NCBI GenBank assembly: GCA_947095535.1
Contig: OX352773.1
Location: forward strand, 256,269,590 to 256,333,589
DNA: 64,000 nucleotides
Direction of reading: 5' to 3'
Source: Poecilobothrus nobilitatus
Taxonomy: Eukaryota; Arthropoda; Insecta; Diptera; Dolichopodidae
Shown here: positions 25,515-37,681 of the stretch, piece by piece
Numbering within the stretch: position 1 is the first letter of the stretch
Layout: every line of letters begins with the position of its first letter
The notes under the pieces: model-generated
What the model was told of the DNA's origin: nothing
The model's input: only the letters and a program-made list of their open reading frames with translations
The model's database searches: none
Position numbers and translations under genes: made by a program

Positions 25515-26195
25515 AAGTGGTTATTTCACGATGCAACAGTTTTAAAACCGTTGAATCAATTTGCGTTGAGTTAAAATTTGTACGCTATGCTATATGTTGA
25601 TATGATGTTGTTGAAATGCATAATTATAATATGACTAGAGGCCCTGTAGCTGGTGTGTAAGTATATTTTACCGTGACATCTAAATTACAAAAAAAATCGT
25701 ATGTGATACAAAATTTCTTGATTCCAAAAGAAAACAAAAATATCATGATTCTAAACATATTTATATATGTATGTTATATGTTAATGTAGATTTTGTAATA
25801 GAAAAATCTTATTCAAATATGTACTTGTATTCAAAATTTAGCGGTATATCATAATATGTAGTGTGTGGCTGAAAACTACTAAAATATAATTATGGATAAC
25901 AATTTTAAAGTTTAACAAAAATTTCATATACATTCATCGGGCAGCCCTCAGTTCAAATTTCTGAAACATCAATAATAAAAGCAAAATATTGTTAAAGCCA
26001 ATCACGCTAAATCAAAAACAAATGTCATCGATGACGTCAAATTTTAGACTTTTTAGAAAAGTACCAGACCATTCAACCGTTTAATATTTTTTCAAATGTT
26101 GACAAATATACGATAAACAACGGTTGTTTAAGAGTCGCCTGAGTTTTGCAAATTGATTCAACTGTTGATCTACCATTGTATCGTGAAATAAATGC
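25515..26195. mobile_element. MITE-like element upstream of TMEM135 homologue
   Basis: TTATTTCACGATGCAACAGT plus TTGAATCAATTTGC (25,522-25,565) reappear inverted at about 26,143-26,190 (GCAAATTGATTCAACTGTTG, then ATCGTGAAATAA). This makes roughly 45-bp imperfect terminal inverted repeats around 680 bp of non-coding DNA. It lies about 330 bp upstream of the TMEM135 start codon, so it may sit next to that gene's promoter. No target duplication was resolved. Confidence 0.6.
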
Positions 26196-26222
26196 CTAAT
26201 AAGTACATTAATTTTTATTTTA

Positions 26223-26369
26223 TTTTTTTTTGTATTTCTCTGCCACATAAATATGGACAGGAAATTACACAGCCTTTTCTGTTCAGGCGTGGCTGGGATT
26301 CGAAACCACACTTCCTCGGTGTTTAAAGCGTATTTTATACGCTCTTACCCACTAGGCCACCGAAGCTCC
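26223..26369 (-). mobile_element. tRNA-derived SINE, copy 1
   Basis: On the minus strand it reads GGAGCTTCGGTGGCCTAGTG with a pol III A box (TGGCCTAGTGG) and then a B box (GGTTTCGAATCCC). A conserved non-tRNA tail follows (GCCTGAACAG, TGTAATTTCC, TTTATGTGGCAGAG) and an A-rich 3' end. It is the same family as 37,529-37,681, 49,613-49,688 and 54,981-55,050. Acceptor-stem pairing is not preserved as in a working tRNA, so this is a SINE. Confidence 0.85.
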
Positions 26370-28305
26370 ATGTTTTAATTTTAAAGTATAAATTATGTTA
26401 CAAATAATTTTTTATATAAATTTTTATACTTAAGTCAAAATAATAATGGATTTTTTAACAAAGAAAGGAAAAAACACACAAGTTATTATTCAAGTATTGA
26501 AAATTTAAAATATTTCATTAATTAATTTATTTTTCTTTATTCCTTTGCACTTCTATATAAGAAAGATTGCTGTGCACTTCTAAACCATTCAATTGAACAC
26601 TTGGTTGTTGTTTATATAACTATACAATAATTATGAAACAAAACAATACTATATTTTGTAAAGTGTAAACCATCTTTATTATCTTATACAAAAATTATTT
26701 ATTTATTTTATATTACGATATTAATTATTACGATATAAATTCTACGATATAAGTTAGTAATATTAGAATTGATCGGACCACAAGACTTTTTGATTGATCG
26801 ATATGACATTGATCATAATAAATTTAAATCAGATATTGACAAAATATATTCATATTTAATCAATTATTCTAATTTTTGGATTCATGTGGTTTTTACTTAA
26901 AATATGTCATTTCTATTTTAAAATTTTAAAAATTCAACATAGCACAAATTTCATCATCCAATATTTTAAATAGATACTTCTTTTTTACCGATCGCATAAA
27001 TGATCGCATAAATATGTATAAGGAGGGTATTATGATGGCACCAACATTTCGAACCTCAGATTTTGCATATACATACTTATATGAATTTCTCTGGTACGTA
27101 TAAACCTGAATTAAGTGCTTTTCGAGTGGTGTCTGTCTGTGTGTCTGATTGTGTTTCTGTATTTGTATCCGTCTGTGGGCATGTCTACAGACTGAACGGA
27201 TTTCAATAAATTTCCGTATTTAAGATTTTTACGTAAATATCTCAAATTGAAAAGCTTTTAGTAGAAATTCGTCTACCCCTTTTACTTTACTAAGGCCTTT
27301 TTTACATTCTTTACGAATATTTTGAAACAGAAAAATATTATGAAAAAAGTTATTAAGGGGAAATGATTTAATGCAATTTGGTAAGCGCATACTTACAAAA
27401 TTTAGTTTAATTTTTTTTGTTTTTGTATTTCAATTATATTATTAATATCAATTACTATAATAGTGCACTGTGCATAAGGCTTCATGAAATATCTCTGCAA
27501 GAAAAACCTTCGAAGCACAAAAATGGAATAACTCCGTCTAAAATTTTTTTTATTTAATAAGCTTACCGAACACCAACCAGGCTACTTTTTTCAATTTTCC
27601 TATTACATATTTACTAAATTTATTTGTTCTTGTTCTTCAAGAAACTTCTGCAAAAGAGGAAAAAATCTTTTTCTTCCAAAAGCGTTATTAAAAGATATCG
27701 TAATTTATTTTGTAAAGCATCTGAGAAAACAGAAAAAAGGCGGTTGTTCTAGATATTTTGTAAAAAGTATCATAATTTATTTTTTAAAACTTCTGAAAGA
27801 AATTATTAGAACTTGCTTAAAAATTCCCCGAACTCTCTTAAAATAAAAATGATCACGGTGAAAAACTTTTTTAAGTTTTATTTATTACGGAACTCAGCTT
27901 TTCAAAATTTGAATGCTCCGGTATGCTTTTAGTCAGAACCTTGAAATTTTGAAAAAGAAAGATCTTTTAAGATTAGCATAAATTAAATCGAAACTTTTTG
28001 AATCTTCCACGAAAGCTAGGTACAGGAGCTATTTAATTTCCTATTTTTAGACACCTGCAACTTCAACATTATGTTTTTACATGTTTTACATTAACAGCTC
28101 TTCTTTATTTTATAGATTTTCTTTTAAATTGAACAAAATGTTTACTTTTCCTTATAATAAGTACATACCTAAATATTTAAATTTTAGAAAAAATTACATA
28201 ATTTTGGAGCAAATCACATTATTTTAAACTGTTTTTATTATATATACTTTTCGGATGATGGACGCCTTTAAAGAATCGTTGGTATTATATACTGCTTTAT
28301 TATTC
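26370..28305. other. Intergenic region with decayed mini-me-like traces
   Basis: No gene. A pyrimidine/G block (GTCTGTCTGTGTGTCTG, about 27,131) and a later AGGAGCTATTTAATTTCC...CCTATTTTTAGACACCTGCAACTT stretch (about 28,025-28,065) parallel the internal order of copy A. This suggests a very old mini-me-like remnant from about 27,100 to 28,150. GATCGCATAAAT is duplicated at 26,987-27,010. Confidence 0.4.
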
Positions 28306-28314
28306 CTACAATTA

Positions 28315-28934
28315 CGGTTGCCACCTGTCCGAGTTTCACCCCGACTTCCCGATTTTGCCATCAGTACTCTAGGTGAAAATTAAACACCTAGAGTACTGAT
28401 GTTTTATCTCTACAATATTTTTCACACAAAATGTTTTAGCTTAAAAAAAATATATTGCTGTCGTTAATCGTTATAACTTTTTTATCAACAATATTTTATT
28501 TTTGTTTTAACGTTCTAATCAGAGAAATAAGAGATAACCACAATAACTACCTAACTTTCTATATTCAATTCAAATTTATATGATTGTTTACGCATGGTTG
28601 TGGCATTTTTTTATATTTGAACGTATTTTTAGTATTATATGGAGAATATTTGGATGGATGAGAGAAAGTGCCTGTGTGAACTGCCTATTTTGTGTGAATG
28701 AATTTTAGTTTATTTTAGTTGCTTTCTTTATTTGTATTTTGTGCCTAGGTTAGTTGTTAATAAATTGCTTAATAATTTATGGCTATTGTTTTAATTTTTT
28801 TTTTATCAATATTTTTCTCAGGTTCAAAAAAATAGCGGTCTTTTTTCGAAGAAGGAGGGAGGAGAGCTGTCCTACCTTTCCTTGAATTTTTCATTTTGTC
28901 CGGTAATTGCTCGAGAAAAAGGTGGCAACCCTAT
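28315..28934. mobile_element. MITE with 9-bp target duplication and internal perfect hairpin
   Basis: The termini are CGGTTGCCACC on the left and the inverse GGTGGCAACCCTAT on the right. CTACAATTA flanks both sides (28,306-28,314 and 28,935-28,943), a 9-bp direct repeat expected of a transposition duplication. The body is non-coding. A perfect 17-bp palindrome arm pair lies at 28,359-28,401. The 8-9 bp duplication points to a hAT or Mutator-type source; I cannot decide which. Confidence 0.8.
28359..28401. repeat. Perfect 17-bp stem hairpin inside the MITE
   Basis: CATCAGTACTCTAGGTG is followed by a 9-base loop and its exact reverse complement CACCTAGAGTACTGATG. Its freedom from mismatches contrasts with the decayed state of the surrounding MITE ends. 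Confidence 0.85.
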
Positions 28935-29450
28935 CTACAATTAATACTAATGTCTAATTTAAGTAGGTACATATGTATAATATAAATTAAAATGTTTTTT
29001 TTTTTAAAGAAATTACATATTTCATTTTTGCATGCTCAATTTATACTTGGGAAATTATTTCATAGAGCCGTTATTTTATTAGAATGAAATACTTAAAAAT
29101 ACTTGATTTAAATTAAATCCGTAACTTAGAGTAAACTTCCAATTCATAAATAATATTTTTTGTAATTAAATACAAAATTAATTAATTATGTTAACAAATT
29201 TAAAAGTGAAAAACTAGATAAACAAGAAATTTATTTATTTGTATTCTCACTAGAAATTTATTTAAACTAAATAAGTATTTAAATATGTACATATAAACAT
29301 ATCTATAAAAAAAAAAAAAATTTAACTACTTAAGTATTTTTTTAATAATCGGAATAATACCAAAATGCTAATCTAATAAGTATATAATATATTTTACTTA
29401 ATAGCTAATAATAATAAATATATGTATGTATGTATATATAACTAGGTATA

Positions 29451-29935
29451 GGTATACGCATAGATATATTAAGTACTTTAGATTGGCACTTTCTCTTTCA
29501 CTCTAATGTATTTTCCTATACACGAAATTTCAGTCAAAAATAAAACATATGACATCCAAGTAATGTCGTTCATTTGACGTAAGTTGGATGCCAGCTGTTT
29601 TTAAATCATAAAATTTTATTAAAATTATCATAAAATCGCAGTACAGTTTCTCTCATAGATATAGGATATATTATCGTTCTGCAAATAAAATGAATGAATA
29701 TAAAAGAAAAGTTGAAAAATTAAATGTTAGTATTTTACACATATTTTAAGTTTTTAAATTATTAAGTTTTAAATTAGTTACTTAGTTTAAATTGTTCAAA
29801 TTGTTGTTTCCAGGGCAAACTAAATTTAAATTTACACAAAAAAAACATCAATAAACAGCTGACTCAAAATTGACTGAATTTTTCTTTTATATAGCCAATC
29901 TAAAGTACTTAATAGTTATATCTATGGGTATACGA
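29451..29935. mobile_element. MITE-like element with about 37-bp terminal inverted repeats
   Basis: GGTATACGCATAGATATA then TTAAGTACTTTAGATTGGC (29,451-29,487) is inverted at 29,894-29,935 with only a few mismatches and a small gap. A second inner pair (GCCAGCTGTTTTT and AAACAGCTGAC) lies inside. It is non-coding, about 485 bp. Between 28,944 and 29,450 I see only AT-rich sequence. Confidence 0.75.
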
Positions 29936-30814
29936 GTATATATATTTTGTTTTTTATTTAGTATTGCATATTTCAATTATTTAATCGTTTGTTTTTGTTT
30001 TCATTTCAACTAAACACTTATGTATATGAATATACATATGTATGTATGTATGTATACTAGCTGTTGGCCCGTCACAGAATGACGGAGTTAATTATAGTAG
30101 ATTTTATTTTTATATACCTACCTAGGTGCATAGTAATTGTTTTTGCAATTTTGTAATAGTGTATAATTTGTACTTTGCCAAATAATGTAGTACTTACTTA
30201 AGTAAATAAAAAAAAAAAATTATTATTTGTAATTTATATATGTAGGTATGTATGTACAAAAAAAATATTATATTTCCATCCGGAATTGTCAGATACACTA
30301 ATAATGTACTAATAAGAAGAAATGAAAAATACACTATAAAAATATTTTGTAACTAAATTAAGCTAACTTAATGTAAAAAGTGGATAGTAATAAGAATTTG
30401 TCATGCACAAAAAAAAGGGAATAAAAATAAATGATTTGAAATTGAAACCAAAAAGAATAAAATACTCATTTTGGTACCCACTATCCGAATATGGACACAC
30501 AATTTCAATTTCAGTTATCCCTATACCTAATACATTATAATCGCACGACGCACACCAATAAATTCATTTGGGTTCCCGTAATAAAATTACATTATAAAAA
30601 TATATAGTGTTGTTCTTCTTTTTATATGTTCGCACTATTATATACACAGACACAGTGGATATGAAAAATAGAAAAATATATTGTACCTACTCTTGAAAAT
30701 AGACTTTTTTGTTGTATGAAAAATGGATTAGGTTTGTAAAAAAGAGTGAAACTTCTTGCTATAACTATACTTTGATTAAAATAAAATTTGGAAAAAAAAA
30801 TCTTTTTAACAATA

Positions 30815-31266
30815 AGAGTATTCATAAGTTGGTGCAAAATTTTGCACCGTAGCATATTTCAATTTTTTGACAGTTAAAGTGCACAATTTGTTGTTGTTTT
30901 CATGTATAAAAAAGTGGAAAATTTTGCAAGACTATGCAAGACCTAAACTCTATTGCATAATTGTGCAAGACCATTGCAAAGTTTGTTTATATATTTTTTG
31001 TAAGCGCTATATTAGATAAAAATTTAAAAAATGCCTAAAGTGGAAAAAAAATTATTTCTGATTATTTATTAAGTCAAGCATATTAAGATATACAAATATC
31101 TGAAATTTTTGGTAAGCATATTAACTTTTTATGTAAACAAAACAAGCACATCAACGATATTTGACAGTTCAATAAAAATTCATGCTAGGGTTGTTCACAA
31201 GTTGGTGCAAATATGTGCTAGGGTGCAAAAAAAATTTGCACTTTTGAACCAACTCGTGAATACCCT
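30815..31266. mobile_element. Mariner-type MITE nested in the left arm
   Basis: The left end AGAGTATTCATAAGTTGG and the right end, read in inverse, AGGGTATTCACGAGTTGG form terminal inverted repeats. TA lies directly outside each end (30,813-30,814 and 31,267-31,268), the target used by Tc1/mariner elements. The 452-bp body repeats GTTGGTGCAAA motifs and has no transposase. The opposite arm of the host structure lacks it. Confidence 0.75.
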
Positions 31267-31916
31267 TAATAAATCAAATAAATCAATCAAAAAATTACAT
31301 TTTAAAATTATTTAAGAACACTTTTTTGTATGTGCGTATATGGTTATGTATATATGTATATGTCAATACAAAATAAAATCAATTTAAAAAAAAAAAATCA
31401 ATTCGCAAAAAATGAATGAATGAAAAAATATTTTGTTTTTTTTATGACTTTTTTCTTTCCCTTTACCGTCGCCCGTACGTACCTAGTATGAAAAATTAAA
31501 AATATTTCCAATTAGAAATTATATCTATACTCTGTACATTATAGATTTTTATATTTTATTTTTCTATCATAGAAATTATATCTATTACTGTATACATTGT
31601 TACTATGTATATTTTTTTTTTTTTTATAATAGAACACATCCAACAAACAATTTAAAATGAATGCGTTTGTTACACATCATCTTTCTGGACAAATAAGTAA
31701 TATAAAAAATATATAAAATGTATTTAGTTTATATAAAATAAATTATTTATTTGAGTAAATAACGGTGTATTATTTTCTGCTAAGACCTTGACTCTTGATA
31801 TGAATCAAAGGTAAGTTATAAATTATTATAAGATTATTTTTTTGATAAAAAAAATTTAAAAAAAAAACGCTATAGTTATTGTTAAAAAACGGTTTATTAA
31901 AATATTTTCAAAAAAT

Positions 31917-32645
31917 TTTAGAAAAAATGTGCCTATTTATTTTCTCTCTGTCCGTCTGTCCATCTGGGTCTTTACAAAACTTCTACACCGTTTAATTTTG
32001 TGGAACAATTTTTTTTTATAGCCCCACCCGTTAAAGGAGCTATATCCCTATCATAAAAAACCCTATATTTAAATTGTTATAGTTAACACAAGTTCTATAA
32101 GGTACTTATATCTTCAATCTGGAAACGCCAAACAATACTTACCTAGCTACTTTTAAAAGCTTTCTAAATATAAATAAAGTACCTAATTACATAATTTTGT
32201 CATACGGTAATTTAATTTACCGATATACGAAACTTAATTTTTACAAAATTTTCGATCCCTACTATTTTATCTTTTAAACGGTTTAACGCTACAAATTTGA
32301 AATTTTGAGAGAAGTTAGAAAGTTAATTAAGGAGTTAAACGAAGTTAGTACTTGGAAATAAGTATATATGAGTCGTTTCAGAAAATATTTTTGTGTTGCT
32401 TTTCGTTGAGGTGGTTTATAAGGTGAAAACTGAAAATTGCCTTTTTTTAAACATCTGTAACTTGAGCACTGATCAAGTTTTTTTGACGTAATAACTATAC
32501 AAAAACCAAAACTCTAACATTATATTTTAATTTCTGTTAACAACTTTTCTTAAGGTTACCCCTTAAAATTGACAATAGGTAATATATATATATATATATA
32601 TATTATAGTGTAGACTTGATTTTTACCAATTTTTTCTAACGGTTT
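31917..32645 (-). mobile_element. Partial mini-me-like element in the core of the inverted structure
   Basis: From CTCTGTCCGTCTGTCCATCT (about 31,945) through AGCCCCACCCGTTAAAGGAG (about 32,020) to the AATTGACA segment (about 32,566), the order follows the interior of copy A (3,660-4,430) at clearly lower identity. It is oriented like copy A. The ends equivalent to ATACCC hairpins are missing or unrecognisable. Its downstream sequence (TTTATTATGGAATATTTTTTA) matches 62,298-62,316, so this copy and 61,690-62,400 form one subfamily. Confidence 0.7.
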
Positions 32646-33628
32646 TTTTTTTTTAATTTTTATATTATAATAAATTTATTTTTCAATATTCTTATAATGT
32701 ACTCTCTCTTTAATCAAAATTTATTATGGAATATTTTTTAATTTTAAATTTTTTTAATTTTAAAAATTAAATTTTTGGTTTTTTCATTACATACTAAACT
32801 TACAGTTTTTTATAATATTTAAAACTTAAAGAAAATTAACTGAATACTTAGTTTAAACTACTAGCAATAGTTAATACAATATAACGTCATAAATTCAAAA
32901 TATTAATTTTAGTTGATTGTATAAGTATTTCAAATATGTATAAGTAAGTATATATATATAAATAAGTAAAAGTAAGTAAGTATTTTAAAGTAAGTAACTA
33001 ATTTTAAAAGTTAAAAAAATATACTAATTATATTTAAGTATAAGGTATATATATACATATATGCATTATAGGTACCTACTAAGTATATATATATATGTAG
33101 ATGAAGTATAATTAAAGTATCATACGTATATATATAATATGCAAATTGAAAATACGCATATGAAAGACACATTTTAGGCACACACTTCTTTAGGCACAAA
33201 CTATTGCTAGAATTTTCTTTTTCAGCTAGAAGAGACTTGAGGCGATATTTCTTTATATTTTAAAATTTTTAAACTAAAATACATTTGTTTTAAAACTTTA
33301 ATCATCATAAAAACTTGTACTTAATGGTTTTTTTAAAAAAAAAACTGTAAGTTCTAATAATATCTACTTACTAAAAATTGCACTTATTTATGTATATTAG
33401 TTAAAATTTAATTTTTTTTTTTTTTGTTCTAAATTTATACCAGACCTTAATAATAAAAACAAATATGTACTTAAATAATGCTGTACAATGAATAACTAAA
33501 AAATAAAATATTAAAATATTTTCTATTACTTAGTAAGAATTTAATTGTTTTTATTTATGCTATTAAAATTTAATAACCATTTTGTCTTATCCGTTTCATT
33601 TTTATGACTTCAAATCAAGTTTATAACT

Positions 33629-33661
<33 letters not shown>

Positions 33662-33956
33662 GTATGCTTATAATAATTTTTTTTTTTTCTAATTAAATTT
33701 GTATAATAAGAATAATTATAATAAAATAAATGAATTAAGTAAGTATTTTTTCTTTGAACTTGCTTGTATAAACTTTTTATATATATACCTATGGAGATAT
33801 TATGGTATTTTCAATTTAACTGTGAGAAAATCCTTTACTTTTAAGTACTTATATTTAGTTACTTAAATAAAAAATTGTATTAAATAGGTATGTGAGTGTC
33901 AAAAAACTTTATTTATTTTTTATGATCAGTGACGCAATTCAATTGATACTTAAGCA
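32646..33956. other. Intergenic AT-rich stretch with TA microsatellites
   Basis: There is no gene. TA repeats lie at about 32,580-32,605, 33,070-33,100 and 33,632-33,660, and AAGTAAGTA strings at 32,940-33,000. The antisense frame at 33,011-33,199 is a translation of TA-rich DNA. Confidence 0.4.
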
Positions 33957-34940
33957 GGAGTGGCAGCATGTAAAACGTGACGTTAAAAAATAAACGAAAC
34001 AAAATTTGTGCGTAACAAAAATTTTTTGGTAGCACGGAAAACGTCACGTTAAAAATTTATATTCGAAAATTATTTTGACAACCGAAGTGACGTATCAAAA
34101 ATTTCAAAAACACCAAAAATAATAATAAACAAAAAAATAAGTATATAGACTATAGAGGCAAATCAAAATAAATTTTAAAATATTTCAGGTAAGTTTATTA
34201 TAAATAAATAATGTTTGTTTTTGAGTCATCAGATGAAAGTTCTTCCGACGATGCAAGAAAAACCCAAAGCACTGTTCCTTTTAATAGTTCTTCTAAGGCA
34301 GGAATCCCACCAATATTACAAATTTATTGAATGTCGGTACTTAGAGTATTTCACTTGGCTTTTTCTCTTATTGTTAAGTAATTGAAATCAAATAGAAGAT
34401 GTTAATGTGTTAAATGTTAATTATCTATGTATTAATATTGGACATTATAACAGGAATTAAAGTAAATAAAAAATAAAAAAATATTTTCAATCAAATAAAT
34501 TATTTTTTTTTGTTAACTTTTTAATGCGTGTACCTAGGTAAAACGTATTGAATGTTAAAATATATTAACATTTAATATATAGTTAAAAGTCTTGAAAGAC
34601 ACTATGAACAACGGATCTCTGTAGAATTGTTATGGGAGGAAATTTAAATTGAAACACATTTTTAATTTAAAAAGAAAATTTTATTTTTAGAGTTATAATT
34701 AATATATTGATATAAAAAAACAATTAAATTTAGCAACTTAACTAAGCAACGATAACAAAACTATAACTTTCAAAAATCAACGTCACATTTAAAAAAAACG
34801 AACGTGACGTTAACTGCATGCTATCGAAAAAACGTATCGTTTCCATTTTTGACAGAAAATTAACGTCACGTTACTTGTACGCTACCAAAATGGTCGTTAC
34901 GTTTTTTTAAGAACGTAACAAAATTTCATGCTGCCACTCC
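33957..34940. mobile_element. 984-bp inverted-repeat element with GGAGTGGCAGCATG ends
   Basis: It starts GGAGTGGCAGCATG and ends in the exact inverse CATGCTGCCACTCC. Both sides then continue with further AACGTGACGTTAA-type and GTAACAAAAATTTT strings in inverse order. A short frame at 34,201-34,327 starts MFVFESSDESSSDD and stops after about 40 residues. It could be the relic N-terminus of a transposase, but no catalytic region exists. The element class is undetermined. It is nested within the 30,057-36,336 structure. Confidence 0.8.
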
Positions 34941-36446
34941 AGATCTCTTGATTCAAACTTTGTTGGTCAAATCATTTCCAAATAAATATAATACAACTAT
35001 TTTCTTACATAAAGTAATTAATAGTAGTTAAACAGGTACAAAATAATTACACAAGATAAGTATATAGTATGTAAAATCTAAGGTATTAAAGGAGTAGATT
35101 TTCAAAAATGTTTCCAACTTTGAGGGGATGTTACTGTGTAATAAATACGTGTGGCTAAAAGATGTTCTCACAAAATTAATTTTTTTTTTTATGAGAACAG
35201 TATTTTATATTATATTTGTCCAGAAAAATGATGTGTAATAAACGCATTCATTTTAAGGTCTTGTGTTGGATATGTTCTATTATAGAAAAAAAATAAAATA
35301 TACATAGTAACAATGTATACAGTATACTAAGATATAATTTTTAATTGTACCTAAGTAAATATATTTATTTTTTCAAACTATGATACATTACGTACGAGCG
35401 ACGGTAAAGGGAAGAAAAAAAATCATAAAAAACAAAAAAAAACATTATTTTTCATTCATTAATTTTCGAATTGATTTTTTTAAATTAATTTTATTTGACA
35501 TACATACATACATAGACATATATGCATATATACAAACAAAATGTAAATAATTTTAAAATGTCATTTTATAGATTTTAATAAAGAAAGCCAAACATTTTAT
35601 AATAGGAAGCAGGAATATTTTATTATAATTGTTTATGAATATTGTAAATTGAAATGTAAAAGAAATTTTTTTCTAAATTTTATTATAATCTTCTACATAT
35701 CCCATGGACTTTTATATATAATCTATGGGACTTCTTTCTTTTATGCCCCGCCCAACTCTAAAATCAGATACAGTTATATTCCAAATTCCGGCCAGTCAGG
35801 ATATATACATATAGGTACATGTATATATATATCTATTGGGAGAAATTTTATAGTCGGTTGCGAAATCAGATTTGCCACTTTTTCCAGAATATGTATATAT
35901 ACATATATATATATATACTGAGAATCTGAACTAGGAGGGAATTTAAAGTGAGTCAAAAGTACGAATGGAACTTCTGATACGTCACCTTGTTTTACTTTTT
36001 ACTAAACCTAATGCATTTTTTATATAACAAAAAAGTCTGTTTTCAAGAATAGGTGCAATATATTTTTCTATTTTTCATATCCTTGTACTCCTGTGTATAG
36101 TGCAAACATACGTATATAAAACAAAAAAAATAACACTAACTATATATTTTTAGATGGTAATTTTATTACGGGTACCTACCCAAATAAATTTGTTGCTGCG
36201 TGAGTATAATGTATTAGCACAGATATAACTGACATTGGAATTGTGTGTATATATATACGGGTAGTGGGTACCCAAATGAGTATTTTATTATTTTTGGTTT
36301 CAATGTTAATTCATTCTATGACAGGCCAACAGCTAGTTAATGTAGATTTGTTATAGAGGCAAAAAAAAAATTTTTAAAATAATGTAGGTATATATGTAGG
36401 TATGTGTTTGCAATGAAAATTTAAATATTGTTTAAAATAGATACGG

Positions 36447-37021
36447 TACACTTGGCAACTTTCATTTAGCAACTGAACATTTAATCAGTGGACATTTAGT
36501 AAAACAGACATTTAACAAAAAAAAATTTAGCAAAATATACAGCTACACTTACAGCATTTGTACATTTTTAAACTTTTATTTATGTAGACGCTCAGCGCTA
36601 AGTTTAAATGTTAAGGGAATTAAAAATAATAACAATTAAATATTTACAAACATTTATTTTAAACTAATTTTTTTTCAAAAATGAAAATAAGTATTTTAAT
36701 CTAAATAAATCTTTCTTTAAACTGAAATGTACGTATGTATATAATATGTACTTATTATGTATTTATTAGATATGTTAAAAATGAACTCATTTTGCAATTT
36801 AAAAATAAAAAATCGATAAAACTAATTAAAAACGAAATGTTAAATGTTAAAATCCTGACTTCATTATTGTACATTACGATAATTTCACTTTTTGGGTCAA
36901 CTATTTCATTATTAGGAATTTTATTTTTCTTATTTATTATTTGAGAAACTATTACTTACTCAACGTCAAGTAATATTTATCTTATTAAATTAAATTCTAA
37001 GTGTCCAAGTTGCCAAGTATA
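36447..37021. mobile_element. MITE, second copy of the 1.15-1.72 kb family
   Basis: TACACTTGGCAACTT at the left is answered by AAGTTGCCAAGTAT at the right, giving short terminal inverted repeats around 575 bp. The left part repeats AACATTTAATCAGT and GACATTTAGTAAAAC strings. The core TTTATTTATGTAG plus CTCAGCGCTAAG (about 36,570-36,602) is shared with 1,508-1,540. The open frame at 36,735-36,944 is AT-rich and matches nothing I recognise. Confidence 0.7.
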
Positions 37022-37528
37022 AAATTGATTAAGTTGTTAAAAAAACCTTTTGCTAATTGTGCATTTGTGTTTATTGCATGCTGTTTAGCTGTTTTTCAAA
37101 AATATTAGCATGTAAAATTGTTTCGCCAATTTTTAAAACTGTTTCGTTACTTTTCGCTGCAAATTCAATAAGTGGTGCGGGGTCATAAAACCATAGATCA
37201 TACAGCCATATTCATAAAATGTAATACTCTTAATACCCTTTCAAATAAAGTCATAATTCCCAAAACTCATTTGATAGGTCATAAGGCATATTTTTATAAA
37301 AAAAAAAATTGTTATAAAGCCATAATAAATTTTTAAAACTATAGAAATATGTACAATTATGTTAGAATATAATTGGGAAGAATTTTTGAGTTGGTTACAA
37401 AATTAGGGTACTTATGCGCTTTTACAAAATGTGTTTTAATTCGGCAGAATTCGATATTTGGTTTCAAAATTATAGGGTTCCAATAATTTGTTTAGTTAAT
37501 GTTTAAAGGTAATATCCTTCACAATATT

Positions 37529-37681
37529 TTTTTTTTTGTTTTAATGCATTTCTCTGCCACATAAATATGGGCAGGAAATTACACAGTCTTTCCTGTTCAG
37601 GCGTGGCTATGAATCCCACACTCCCTCTATGTTTACAGCGTATTGTATACGTTCTTACCTACTAGGCCACCTAGGCCCCTC
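37529..37681 (-). mobile_element. tRNA-derived SINE, copy 2, with target duplication
   Basis: On the minus strand it reads AGGGGCCTAGGTGGCCTAGT, an A box, a damaged B box (GGGATTCATAGCC), GCCTGAACAG, and the same non-tRNA tail as copy 1 ending in an A-run. CACAATATT flanks it on both sides (37,520-37,528 and 37,682-37,690). This 9-bp duplication is a direct trace of retrotransposition. The surrounding 37,140-37,860 sequence repeats GGTCATAAGGCAT-like words. Confidence 0.88.

Larger units (their letters stand above)
30057..36336. mobile_element. 6.3 kb structure with kilobase-scale inverted arms
   Basis: The outer ends are ACTAGCTGTTGGCC on the left and its inverse on the right. The left arm (30,057 to about 31,715) and right arm (about 35,195-36,336) match in inverse over long tracts, for example 30,440-30,770 against 36,295-35,990 and 31,440-31,700 against 35,460-35,210. 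The left arm carries about 350 bp near its end and a 452-bp MITE that the right arm lacks. The core holds a mini-me-like element and a 984-bp inverted-repeat element. It is either one large fold-back element or two opposite insertions of one family that share the same 5' end. Confidence 0.7.

Noticed and set aside
26223..26369. Functional tRNA gene
   Set aside because: A and B boxes are present, but the ends do not pair as an acceptor stem and the same tail recurs at 37.5 kb, so it is a SINE.
33011..33199. 62-residue antisense frame
   Set aside because: It translates TA-rich microsatellite DNA into Tyr/Ile repeats.
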